A stretch of 64,000 nucleotides of DNA. Source: Telmatospirillum sp. GTDB taxonomy: Bacteria; Pseudomonadota; Alphaproteobacteria; Rhodospirillales; Magnetospirillaceae. Position numbers and translations under genes: made by a program. Where the stretch lies: the NCBI GenBank assembly GCA_031291415.1, contig JARLJB010000058.1:1-64000 (forward strand). Direction: 5' to 3'. The notes under the pieces were generated by a model, which was not told the origin of the DNA, ran no database searches, and saw only the letters and a list, made by a program, of their open reading frames with translations. Numbering within the stretch: position 1 is the stretch's first letter; the number at the start of each line of letters is the position of its first letter. Shown one piece after another: positions 44,900 to 54,013 of this stretch.

Positions 44900-45286
44900 T
44901 TACCCGGCCGAACCCGAGGACGGCTTGTAGTGGTGCGAGGCCGGGTGCTGTTCGAAGGGAAGTTTGAGCCAGGCACGGACGACGTCGATATACAGCAACG
45001 CCTCGTGCTCGTTACCGTCGCGGCAGAGAGCACCGGCCCGATCGAGTTGTCCCTGCATGAAATTGGTCACCATCGCCGGATGGTCATGGCCGCGTCGCAT
45101 CATCGCCTGTTCGCGCGCCTTGTCGGTGGGAATGGGACTGGCTTTCCATTCCTGCCAGGCGTCGGCCAAGCGTTGCTGGCACGCGGCCGGCTGCTCTGCC
45201 GGTGGCATCTGAGACTGGGCATAAGCCGGCGAAACAAGCATGGTCCCGAGGCCAAGGACCACGACGGAGAAGATGGACTTGTTCAT
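44900..45286 (-). CDS. Periplasmic hypothetical protein heading the cus operon
   Basis: A 128-residue protein with a signal peptide (residues 1-23, ending AYA-QS). The mature part is helical with two Cys (CQQRL and LCRDGN) and several His/Met (MMRRGHDHP, HPASHHY). It has no domain I can name. As the first gene of the minus-strand cus operon it might be a metal-responsive or scavenging component. It is divergent from YgiQ with about 200 bp between the starts, which must hold both promoters. Confidence 0.65.
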   Translation of the reverse strand: MNKSIFSVVVLGLGTMLVSPAYAQSQMPPAEQPAACQQRLADAWQEWKASPIPTDKAREQAMMRRGHDHPAMVTNFMQGQLDRAGALCRDGNEHEALLYIDVVRAWLKLPFEQHPASHHYKPSSGSAG

Positions 45287-45493
45287 GGTTGCACCCTTTC
45301 CAATCACCGCATTTCCTCTGCGGCAGCCCCGATTAGAGGCTTGGTCGGTAACGGGCCCATGAACGGCGTGGTAAAACGACGTAAGGAAGTGTAACGAAGC
45401 AGCCGTCCGGACGCCTGGAAAGCTTCCAATTCCTCGACGCTTTCGCCTATGATCCCGGCCCACTCCCCGCAACCGGAACAGTCAAGCAGCGCC

Positions 45494-47578
45494 ATGCATA
45501 GCGCCAAACCGATTTTCAGTTACCGTCCCTACTGGGCGCACCGCTTCGGCACCGCTCCGTTTCTCCCCATGTCGCGCGCCGAAATGGACGTGCTGGGCTG
45601 GGATAGCTGCGACATTGTCCTGGTGACCGGCGACGCCTATGTCGACCATCCAAGCTTCGGCATGGCGATCATCGGCCGCGTGCTGGAGGCGCAAGGCTTC
45701 CGTGTCGGCATCATCGCGCAACCCGACTGGACGACCGCCACCCCCTTCGCGGCGCTCGGCAAGCCGAACCTGTTTTTCGGGGTAACCGGCGGCAACATGG
45801 ATTCGATGGTCAACCGCTACACGTCGGACCGCCGGTTGCGCCATAACGACAGCTACACGCCCAACGATGAAGCGGGCAAGCGCCCTGATCGGGCGGTGAT
45901 CGTCTATTCCCAACGGTGCCGCGAAGCCTTTCGCGACGCGCCGATCGTCCTCGGCGGCATTGAGGGTTCGCTGCGCCGCATAGCCCACTATGACTATTGG
46001 TCCGACAAGGTGCGACGGTCGATCCTGATCGACAGCAAGGCCGACCTGCTGGTCTTCGGCAACGGCGAACGGGCCATCATCGAAATCGCCCAGCGGCTGG
46101 GCAAAGGCGAACAGGTCGCCAGCATCGACGACGTGCGCGGAACGGGCTTCCTCCGCGACGGCATTCCCGACGGCTGGTCGGTTCTGGCATCCGACACGAT
46201 CGACGACGAGCCCGGCGAGACGGCAGCCAGACCGTCCGCCGCCGACCGGCGGGCCGAGCGCACTGCGATCCGGCTTCCTTCCTTCGAACAGGTCAGGGAC
46301 GATCCGGTTCTTTACGCCCAGGCCTCGCGGCTTTTGCATCAGGAGAGCAATCCCGGCAATGCCAGACCGCTGGTCCAGCGCCACGGCGACAAGGAACTAT
46401 GGCTCAATCCACCGCCAATTCCCTTGACGACGCCGGAAATGGACGCGGTCTATGGACTGCCCTATGCGCGGGCGCCGCATCCGTCCTACGGCGATGCACG
46501 GCTGGCCGCCTGGGATATGATCCGCTTTTCGGTCAACATCATGCGCGGCTGCTTTGGCGGCTGTTCCTTCTGTTCGATCACCGAACATGAGGGCAGGATC
46601 ATCCAGAACCGCTCGGAAGCCTCGATTTTGCAAGAAATCGAGGAGATCCGGGACAAGGTTCCGGGATTTACCGGCATCATCTCGGACCTCGGCGGCCCGA
46701 CCGCCAACATGTATCGCCTGGCCTGCAAGGATCGGCAAACGGAAAGCCTCTGCCGCCGGCCGTCCTGCGTCTATCCCGATGTCTGCAAAAATCTGAATAC
46801 CGACCATAGCGCGTTGATCGAGCTTTACCGCAAGGCCCGGTCGTTGCCCGGCATCAAAAAAGTGCATATCGCCTCGGGACTGCGCTACGACCTAGCGGTG
46901 CGCAGCCCTGCCTATGTCAAGGAACTGGTCACCCACCATGTCGGTGGTTATCTGAAGATCGCCCCGGAACATACCGAAGCCGGTCCGCTTTCCAAGATGA
47001 TGAAGCCCGGCATCGGCACCTATGACGCCTTCAAGGCGATGTTCGACAAATTCGCCAAGGAAGCCGGCAAAGAGCTCTACCTGATTCCCTATTTCATCGC
47101 GGCGCATCCCGGCACCACCGACGAAGACATGATGAATCTGGCGCTTTGGCTGAAAAAGAACGGTTACCGCGCCGACCAGGTGCAGACCTTCCTGCCGTCG
47201 CCGATGTCGATCTCGGCAGCGATGTATTACAGCGGACGCAATCCTTTGCGGCCGGTTCGCCGCCAGGGATCGGAAGAAGTCGTTACGGCCAAGGGTCTGA
47301 AACAGCGCCGGCTGCATAAGGCTTTCCTCCGCTATCACGACGCCGAGAACTGGCCGATGCTGCGCGAGGCCTTGAAGCGCATGGGCAGGGCCGACCTGAT
47401 CGGCCCTGGCAAGCACCAGTTGATCCCCACCTGGCAGCCGGCCGGAACCGGTCTCTCGGGCGGCGAAGGAACCCGGGCCGGACAAAAGCACGGAACCCAG
47501 AAGTTCTTCACGCAGCACACTAACCAGTCGCGCCGCCCAGGGCTGCCGACCCGAAAACGGGGACCGAAGACCGACTAG
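45494..47578 (+). CDS. ygiQ: YgiQ-family radical SAM protein
   Basis: A 694-residue B12-independent radical SAM protein of the YgiQ family. The Fe-S motif CFGGCSFC (Cys353, Cys357, Cys360) is intact, preceded by the N-terminal YgiQ domain ([24 protein letters not shown]) and followed by the AELYR-type radical-SAM barrel. The C-terminal tail is Arg/Gly-rich. The enzymatic role of the family is unknown. ATG 45494 gives the family N-terminus; an earlier in-frame ATG at 45449 is less likely. Confidence 0.9.
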   Translation: MHSAKPIFSYRPYWAHRFGTAPFLPMSRAEMDVLGWDSCDIVLVTGDAYVDHPSFGMAIIGRVLEAQGFRVGIIAQPDWTTATPFAALGKPNLFFGVTGGNMDSMVNRYTSDRRLRHNDSYTPNDEAGKRPDRAVIVYSQRCREAFRDAPIVLGGIEGSLRRIAHYDYWSDKVRRSILIDSKADLLVFGNGERAIIEIAQRLGKGEQVASIDDVRGTGFLRDGIPDGWSVLASDTIDDEPGETAARPSAADRRAERTAIRLPSFEQVRDDPVLYAQASRLLHQESNPGNARPLVQRHGDKELWLNPPPIPLTTPEMDAVYGLPYARAPHPSYGDARLAAWDMIRFSVNIMRGCFGGCSFCSITEHEGRIIQNRSEASILQEIEEIRDKVPGFTGIISDLGGPTANMYRLACKDRQTESLCRRPSCVYPDVCKNLNTDHSALIELYRKARSLPGIKKVHIASGLRYDLAVRSPAYVKELVTHHVGGYLKIAPEHTEAGPLSKMMKPGIGTYDAFKAMFDKFAKEAGKELYLIPYFIAAHPGTTDEDMMNLALWLKKNGYRADQVQTFLPSPMSISAAMYYSGRNPLRPVRRQGSEEVVTAKGLKQRRLHKAFLRYHDAENWPMLREALKRMGRADLIGPGKHQLIPTWQPAGTGLSGGEGTRAGQKHGTQKFFTQHTNQSRRPGLPTRKRGPKTD

Positions 47579-47612
47579 GTTTTGTACTGTTGGAGCGAGG
47601 GCGAGGCGTCCC

Positions 47613-48539
47613 ATGTTGAGCAATTTGAGCGACCTGGACCTGCGGCTGCTGCGTGTCTTTCTGGCGGTCGTCGATGCCGGCGGCGTGTCCACGGCGCAAA
47701 ACAGCCTGAACGTCGGCCAGTCCACCATCAGTACTCAGCTGGCGACGCTGGAAACCCGATTGGGATTTAGACTGTGCGACCGGGGACGGGGCGGTTTCCG
47801 CCTGACGGCAAAAGGCGAGCACTTCACCGAACTGGCCCGCAAACTGATGGGCGCCATCGAGGATTTCGGATCGCAGGCCCGCAACATGGACCGCAAGCTG
47901 GTCGGCAAACTCAGGATCGGCATGATCGGCCACACGCCTTTCGGCGAGAACAGCCGTGTCAGCCAGGCGATCGCCCGCTTTCGCCAGCGTGACGAAGCGG
48001 TGAAGCTGACGATCCTGGTCCGTTCCCCCAGCGAACTAGAGGAAAAACTGATCAGCGGCGATCTGGACATCGCCATCGGCTATTTCTGGCACCGCGCCCC
48101 CACACTGAACTTCACGCCACTGTTCATCGAACGGCAGGTGGCCTATTGCGGCAAGGATCATCCGTTATTCCCGCGCGCCGGCGGCCTGTCGATGGAAGAG
48201 GCATGGGAGCACGACTGGGCCTGGCGCACCTACCCGCTTCCCGAGGCACGGTTTCCCTCGCTGCCCCGGCACATCACCGCTATCGCCGACAACATGGAAG
48301 CCCTGTCCATGCTGATCCTATCCGGCCACCATCTGGGGTTCCTGCCGCGGCATTTCGCCCAGCACTACCAGTCCCAGGGTCTGCTGGCGCCGCTCAATGC
48401 GCAAAGGCTGCAGTACGACGTGACGTTCCACGTGGTCTCGCGCCAGCGCCGGCATCTGAACGACATCGCCCGCGCCTTCCTCGACGATCTGGCCGACGTC
48501 CATCTGGACATTCCGGTGCATCGTCAGACATCGATGTAA
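47613..48539 (+). CDS. LysR-family transcriptional regulator
   Basis: A 308-residue LysR regulator. The HTH is residues 1-60 (LSDLDLRLLRVFLAVVDAGGVSTAQ, then STISTQLATLETRLGFRLC) and the effector domain follows. It lies upstream of, and in the same direction as, the agmatinase-binding protein-porin genes. A 200-bp AT-richer gap (48540-48740) with GATAAATATCGATAT near its middle may contain its binding site. Probably senses a guanidino compound or polyamine, which is inference from context. Confidence 0.87.
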   Translation: MLSNLSDLDLRLLRVFLAVVDAGGVSTAQNSLNVGQSTISTQLATLETRLGFRLCDRGRGGFRLTAKGEHFTELARKLMGAIEDFGSQARNMDRKLVGKLRIGMIGHTPFGENSRVSQAIARFRQRDEAVKLTILVRSPSELEEKLISGDLDIAIGYFWHRAPTLNFTPLFIERQVAYCGKDHPLFPRAGGLSMEEAWEHDWAWRTYPLPEARFPSLPRHITAIADNMEALSMLILSGHHLGFLPRHFAQHYQSQGLLAPLNAQRLQYDVTFHVVSRQRRHLNDIARAFLDDLADVHLDIPVHRQTSM

Positions 48540-48740
48540 TCCCAACAGCAATAAGTCGTGACTTATTACCGTTGGTCGGCTGCAAGCCATAGCCGCGCCG
48601 CCAATGCGGCGAAATAACATCGATAAATATCGATATAAACTTCCGACCTCTCGGATTTTTCCGCCCTTCTCGACATGCTTTGTTAGGGGAGCGGTGAGCC
48701 TTGCGGCCCGCACCGCCGATGTTCACGAGGAGAAGTCGAT

Positions 48741-49790
48741 ATGGCGGATCAGGCAAAACTTTCGGCCCTGCGCCAGAAATACAGCGGCGCCAAAGGCAGC
48801 GAAGTGTTCGATCCGGCTTTCCGCGCCATCGCTCAAGCCCAGTTTCCGGACAGCAACCGCCGGACCCAGCCCTATGCTGGCGTCCCGACCTTTCTCGGCC
48901 TGCCTTACATCCCCAATGCCATTGATGTCGATGACATCGGCGGATTGGACGTCGCCGTGGTCGGCGTGCCGATGGATCTCGGTGTCACCAACCGCTCGGG
49001 CACCCGCTTTGGCCCGCGCGCCGTCCGCGCCATCGAACGAATCGGCCCCTACGACCATGTGCTGAAGCGCCTGCCGGCTGATCTGTGCAAGGCCGCCGAC
49101 ATCGGCGACATTCCGTTTCGCAGCCGCTACAGCCTCGATCAGTCGCATCAGGACATTCAGGCATTCTTCGGCCGTATCGTCACGGCCGGGGTCATTCCCC
49201 TGGCCGTGGGCGGGGACCATTCCATCAGCTATTCCATTCTGAAGGCGGTCGGCGCCAAGCGCCCGGTCGGCATGGTGCACCTCGATGCCCATTGCGACAC
49301 GGGCGGCGACTACGAAGGCGCCAAGTTCCACCACGGCGGGCCCTTCCGCCATGCCGTGCTGGACGGCGTTCTGGATCCCGAGCGTTGCGTGCAGATCGGC
49401 ATCCGCGGCGCCTCGGAATATCTGTGGGAGTTCTCGACCGATTCCGGCATGACCGTAATCCATGGCGAGGACGTCGCCAAACTGGGCACAGCCGCCATTA
49501 TCGCGAAGGCCCGCCAGGTGGTGGGCGACGGCCCGGTTTATGTCACTTTCGACGTCGACTGCCTGGATCCCGCCTTCGCGCCGGGTACCGGGACGCCGGA
49601 GATCGGCGGACTGAGCAGCCGGGAGGCCCTGGAGATTCTGCGCGGATTGGATGGGCTCGACATCGTCGGCGGCGACGTCGTCGAAGTCGCGCCGCAATAC
49701 GATAGCACCACCAACACCGCCCATGTCGCAGCCCAAATGCTCTTCGAGATTTTCTGCCTGATCGCCGGCACCGTCGCGGCCAAACGCTAA
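48741..49790 (+). CDS. Agmatinase/ureohydrolase family protein
   Basis: A 349-residue binuclear-Mn ureohydrolase. All metal motifs are present: GGDHS (157-161), HLDAHCD (180-186) and FDVDCLD (270-276, Asp271 and Asp273). The N-terminus is somewhat longer than minimal agmatinases, as in guanidinobutyrase/guanidinopropionase relatives, so the substrate may be agmatine or another omega-guanidino acid. It releases urea. An AGGAG site precedes the ATG. The adjacent polyamine-type binding protein follows after 12 bp. Confidence 0.88.
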   Translation: MADQAKLSALRQKYSGAKGSEVFDPAFRAIAQAQFPDSNRRTQPYAGVPTFLGLPYIPNAIDVDDIGGLDVAVVGVPMDLGVTNRSGTRFGPRAVRAIERIGPYDHVLKRLPADLCKAADIGDIPFRSRYSLDQSHQDIQAFFGRIVTAGVIPLAVGGDHSISYSILKAVGAKRPVGMVHLDAHCDTGGDYEGAKFHHGGPFRHAVLDGVLDPERCVQIGIRGASEYLWEFSTDSGMTVIHGEDVAKLGTAAIIAKARQVVGDGPVYVTFDVDCLDPAFAPGTGTPEIGGLSSREALEILRGLDGLDIVGGDVVEVAPQYDSTTNTAHVAAQMLFEIFCLIAGTVAAKR

Positions 49791-49802
49791 CCAAAGGGGT
49801 TC

Positions 49803-50849
49803 ATGATGAGACACTGCTACCTTTCCGCCGCAGCCATGGCCCTGGCGGCCGCCTGTTCGTCCTTGCCGGCGCAGGCGCGGGATCTGACCGTGGTATCGCT
49901 GGGCGGGTCGCTGCAGGATGCCGAGCGCGAAGTCTATTTCAAGCCGTTCTCCCAGCAGAGCGGCATCAAGACGACCGATGACATCTGGGACGGCGGTGTC
50001 GGCGTGCTGCGTGCCAAGATCAAGGGTGGCAAATCCACCTGGGACGTGGTGGAGATGGACTCTTCCGAACTGGCCGTCGGCTGCGAGGAAGGGCTTTATG
50101 AGAAGCTCGACTGGTCGAAAATCGGCGGAAAGGATGCCTATATCCCCTCGGCCGTCAGTGAATGCGGCGTCGGGGTCATCGTCTATGACTACGTTCTCGC
50201 CTATGACGGCGACAAGCTGAAGGACGGTCCGAAAAGCTGGGCCGACTTCTTCGATCTGAAAAAATTCCCCGGCAAGCGCGCCCTGCGCCAGGGACCGCAG
50301 ACCAACCTGGAAATCGCTCTGATGGCCGATGGCGTGAAGCCCGCCGACATCTACAAGGAGCTTGCCTCCGAATCCGGTGTGCAGCGGGCGCTTAAGAAGC
50401 TCGACACCATCAAAAGCGAGCTGATTTTCTGGAAAACCGGCGCCCAGCCGCCGCAGCTTCTGGCCTCGGGCGAAGTGGCGATGACCACGTCCTACAACGG
50501 GCGCATTGCCGCCGCCAACGCGCAGGATCACAAGAACTTCAAGATGTCCTGGGACGGTGCGATTTATGTGCTGGACAGCTGGGCCATCATGAAGGGCAGC
50601 CCAAACATCAAGGATGCCTATGCCTTCCTTTCCTACGTCGGCAAACCGGAAGTGCAGAAGCTCCTGCCCGAGCGGATCGCCTACGGCGTCACGGCGGCCG
50701 GAGTCAATCCGCTGCTGAAACCGGAATTGCTGACCGATCTGCCCAGCGCGCCGCAGAACATGGCCAACGCCATCCCCTACGACACGGACTTCTGGCTGGA
50801 AAACACCGACCGGTTGACGGAACGCTTCAACCAGTGGGCGGGAAAGTAA
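49803..50849 (+). CDS. Spermidine/putrescine-type ABC substrate-binding protein
   Basis: A 348-residue periplasmic protein with a Sec signal (residues 1-25, ending AQA-RD). The mature domain has the PotD/PotF-like opening LTVVSLGGSLQDAEREVYFKPF, and DVVEMDSSE is in place of the usual DVV loop. It probably captures the ureohydrolase substrate or its product. No permease or ATPase gene is adjacent, so it must use a transporter encoded elsewhere. The start at 49803 is not better than the next Met (49806). Confidence 0.83.
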   Translation: MMRHCYLSAAAMALAAACSSLPAQARDLTVVSLGGSLQDAEREVYFKPFSQQSGIKTTDDIWDGGVGVLRAKIKGGKSTWDVVEMDSSELAVGCEEGLYEKLDWSKIGGKDAYIPSAVSECGVGVIVYDYVLAYDGDKLKDGPKSWADFFDLKKFPGKRALRQGPQTNLEIALMADGVKPADIYKELASESGVQRALKKLDTIKSELIFWKTGAQPPQLLASGEVAMTTSYNGRIAAANAQDHKNFKMSWDGAIYVLDSWAIMKGSPNIKDAYAFLSYVGKPEVQKLLPERIAYGVTAAGVNPLLKPELLTDLPSAPQNMANAIPYDTDFWLENTDRLTERFNQWAGK

Positions 50850-51000
50850 TCCGCCCGCGCCAACCGTCCCTTTCCCCGTTCAACTGACCCCGCGCATCCC
50901 GCCAGATCCGGCCGGCGGATGCGGCGGACAGGTGGAGTCTGCCCGCCGGACGTCCCGACGGACACGACATCCCCGATGCTTTCACCAGGAGGATCAATTG

Positions 51001-52458
51001 ATGAAGACATCCGCAGCAGTTCTTTCCGCAATGGCCTTGAGCCTTGGGGCGGCCGTTACAGCTCCGGCCGCCCACGCCGACGACACGAGCGAGATGAAGG
51101 CTCTGATCAAGGAGCTGAAGGCCGAGATCAACGAGCAGAGAACCCAGGTCCGCGAGTTGAAGTCCGAGGTTACCAACCTCAACGCCAAGCTCCACGATCA
51201 AACCACGCAGGTCGCCGATCAGACCGAGAAGGTGAAGGCCCAGAGCGCGACCATCGAAAAGGTCGAGGCGAAGCAGCAGGTTCTGGAACAGAAACAGGCG
51301 GGTACCGCCCCCGACAGCGACGACACGGTCAAGAAGAGCCCCGGGTACTTCAGCATTCCGGGAACCAAAACCGTCATGAAGATCGGCGGTTATGCGAAGC
51401 TCGACATGGTCGACGACGTCAGCGGCAACATCGGCACCGGCGCATTTACCAAGACCGCCACCGACTTCTCCTCGATCCCGCTGGACAGTTCAGCCGCGGC
51501 CCATCGTGGCGGTCAGGTCAACTTCACCGCGCAGGAAAGCCGGCTCAATGTCACCACCCTGACCCCGACGGATCAGGTCGGCGACGTCAAGAGTGTCATC
51601 GAGACCGACTTCTACGGCAACGGCAAGAACAATTCCGGCAATGTCCTGCGGCTGCGCCATGCCTACGTGAGCGCCGACGGCTTCACCGCCGGCCAGACCT
51701 GGTCCACCTTCATGGATCTCGACACCGCCGGCCCGGAGGTTCTCGATTTCGACGGCCCGGTGGGCTACATCTTCGTCCGTCAGCCGCAGGTCCGCTACAC
51801 GGCCGCGGTCGGCAAAGGCGCTGTCTCGGTCGCGCTGGAAAGCCCGTCGGGCGACGTCGCGGCCAACACCGCCGATGTCCATATCGACAAGGCACCCGAC
51901 ATCGTCGCCAAATATTCCATCGATCCGTCCTGGGGCCATTTCGCCATCGCCGGCCTTGGACGCTACCTCTCCGTCGACTCTGGCGAACCGGGCCAGCACG
52001 GCAACAAGACGGTCTACGGCGTGATGAGCGGTCTCGGGTTGAAAACCTTTGGCAAGGACATGGCCACTCTGCAGGTCGCGGGCGGCGACGGACTGGGCCG
52101 TTACATGAACCAGGGACAGGGCATCTCGGCGATTCAGACCGGTTACAGCCTGAAGCCGATCAACATTTGGGGCGGCACGCTCGGCTACACCCACTTCTGG
52201 ACCGATGTGCTGCGCAGCAGTGTGGCCTATGGCTACGACCACTTTACGACGCCGGCCGGCGACAGCGTGGAACCGATCAAGACCCTGACCTCGGTGCACG
52301 CCAACCTGATCTGGAGTCCCTGGGATTCCGCCGACGTCGGCATCGAATACATCTGGGGCCACATTACCACCGCCTACCCCGATGCGGCCGACACCGGCAG
52401 CACGGCCACCAAAGGATCGGCCAGCCGCGTGCAGGGCAGCGTGAAGTACACGTTCTGA
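51001..52458 (+). CDS. DcaP-family trimeric outer-membrane porin
   Basis: A 485-residue outer-membrane protein. Signal peptide about residues 1-27 (AAHA-DD), then a coiled coil of about 70 residues (EMKALIKELKAEINEQRTQV onward), then a beta-barrel with alternating motifs ending in the outer-membrane C-terminal Phe (VQGSVKYTF). This matches DcaP-like trimeric channels, which carry dicarboxylates and related compounds. A strong AGGAGG site lies 9 nt upstream. Its position suggests it admits the substrate for the two preceding genes. Confidence 0.85.
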   Translation: MKTSAAVLSAMALSLGAAVTAPAAHADDTSEMKALIKELKAEINEQRTQVRELKSEVTNLNAKLHDQTTQVADQTEKVKAQSATIEKVEAKQQVLEQKQAGTAPDSDDTVKKSPGYFSIPGTKTVMKIGGYAKLDMVDDVSGNIGTGAFTKTATDFSSIPLDSSAAAHRGGQVNFTAQESRLNVTTLTPTDQVGDVKSVIETDFYGNGKNNSGNVLRLRHAYVSADGFTAGQTWSTFMDLDTAGPEVLDFDGPVGYIFVRQPQVRYTAAVGKGAVSVALESPSGDVAANTADVHIDKAPDIVAKYSIDPSWGHFAIAGLGRYLSVDSGEPGQHGNKTVYGVMSGLGLKTFGKDMATLQVAGGDGLGRYMNQGQGISAIQTGYSLKPINIWGGTLGYTHFWTDVLRSSVAYGYDHFTTPAGDSVEPIKTLTSVHANLIWSPWDSADVGIEYIWGHITTAYPDAADTGSTATKGSASRVQGSVKYTF

Positions 52459-52507
52459 CAAGAATCGATACCGTTGCCCCGGGACGACCGCCGCCAAAGG
52501 ACTGGAC

Positions 52508-52810
52508 TCATTTTTGGGGCCCTTCCAAGGGGGCGGGCGTTCCGCCGTGCAGGATCGCCTCCAGACTGGCAACATGGCGGGCAAAAGCCTGCCGGCCGGC
52601 GGCGGTCGCTCTGATCCGGGTGCAGGGCCGGCGATCGACGAAACTCTTGTCGATTTCGACATAGCCGACCTTCTCCAGGGTGGCCAGATGAGCGCCCAGA
52701 TTGCCAGCCGAAGCAGGCCGATGCTGCCGCTGGCCCTGTCGCGCCGCAACCGGTGGCGCCAGACGCACCAGCCCCCACTGGCGATGCATGAGCGAAGGAC
52801 CGTTCGTCAA
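52508..52810 (-). pseudogene. Winged-helix regulator, N-terminally degenerate
   Basis: Residues 33-100 of this frame match the second half of small winged-helix regulators of the MarR/ArsR type (SAGNLGAHLATLEKVGYVEI, KSFVDRRPCTRIRATAAGRQ). The preceding ~32 codons are not homologous, and the ~50 N-terminal residues normal for the family are absent in all frames. It is therefore probably truncated or decayed. It lies 50 bp from the porin stop on the opposite strand. Confidence 0.55.
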
Positions 52811-53275
52811 CTTCCTTCAGGTGAATATGAACTCGCGATCCAGGCAATCCAATCGCCATGGACAAACCATCATGTGGATCAGCCCTCTCATGCAGGCTAT
52901 CAAATAAATAGACATTAAAATTACAGCGGGAAGAGAATTTTCCCTTCGTGATATCATTGTATAATGGCGCTCGCTTTTGACTGCATAGAGCAGAAATTCG
53001 AAAGATTTTTTTAAAATGTATTGATTGGTCCGCTGAATTGAGACCAATTGTCAATCGTCGTAGCCGCCACATTATTTTTGTAGATGGCCGAGCCACAATA
53101 TCGACCCGGTCCACGAGCTATCCCAGCCAAGCGCCGCCAGAGAGCATGGCATGAACCGTTTTGACGATGGCCGCTGGCTCCGACACTCTTTTCCTCGGCG
53201 ACCAACCGGGACCGAAACGGATGGCAGGGCTTTCGTCCCCTTGCCATCGCCGACGGGGCGATGTAGGCAAGCGCA
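52811..53275. other. AT-rich gap without an identifiable gene
   Basis: Apart from being AT-rich around 52900-53060, the stretch has no ORF with a ribosome site or recognisable protein. A poly-T/A tract near 53007-53020 may end transcription of something on either strand. I see no RNA gene. Confidence 0.4.
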
Positions 53276-54013
53276 ATGTATTGGGGAAAGATCATCGGGG
53301 CCGTGGCCGGATTCGGCCTGGGTCATGGACTGCTGGGGGCCGTGGCCGGTGTCGCCGTCGGCCACTGGGTGGATCTGCGCCTGGGTCGGGGCAAACGCCG
53401 CGACGGCAATATCCTGTCGACCCAGGCCGAACGCCAGAGAATTTTCTCGACGGCGGTGGTCAATCTTTCCGCCAAGCTGGCCAAGATCGACGGCGTTGTC
53501 AGCCGCGAGGAGGTCAATGCCTTCAAGTCGGAGTTCATTATCCCGCACTCGCAACGAGCTGGCATTGCCGCCATCTTCGACGAGGCCAAGCGCAATGCCC
53601 TGGACTACGAAGTCCACGCCAAGCGCCTTGCTCAGGCTTTCGCCGGACAGCCGGCAGTGCTTTCCGACGTGCTTGATTCCCTGCATCACATTGCTTTGGT
53701 CGACGGCCCGTTGAACCCTGCGGAAATGGACTTCCTGCGCCGGGTCTCCGACCTTTTCGGTTTTCCCGACCGCACCTTCGCCACCCGCTACGGCGAGCTG
53801 ACCGAGGCAGATCCTTACGCAGTCCTCGGCGTCGCCCACGGCGCCCCCATGAGCGAGGTCAAGGCAGCCTGGCGCCGCCTGACCCGCGAACATCATCCGG
53901 ATACATTAATGGCCAAAGGCATGCCCGCCGACCACATTGATTTCGCCACCAGGAAAATGGCAACCATCAACGCCGCCTACGATCGCATCCGCGGTGAACG
54001 GAGTGACGCCTGA
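53276..54013 (+). CDS. DjlA-like co-chaperone (TerB + J domain)
   Basis: A 245-residue protein with a short hydrophobic Gly-rich N-terminal segment (residues 5-30) that could anchor it. A TerB-like helical domain follows (about 50-165) and a C-terminal J domain (from about 178) carries HPD at 207-209 and stimulates DnaK. This is the DjlA-type architecture, although the membrane part is weak. Its TGA stop overlaps the ABC-F ATG by one base (TGATG). Confidence 0.85.
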   Translation: MYWGKIIGAVAGFGLGHGLLGAVAGVAVGHWVDLRLGRGKRRDGNILSTQAERQRIFSTAVVNLSAKLAKIDGVVSREEVNAFKSEFIIPHSQRAGIAAIFDEAKRNALDYEVHAKRLAQAFAGQPAVLSDVLDSLHHIALVDGPLNPAEMDFLRRVSDLFGFPDRTFATRYGELTEADPYAVLGVAHGAPMSEVKAAWRRLTREHHPDTLMAKGMPADHIDFATRKMATINAAYDRIRGERSDA

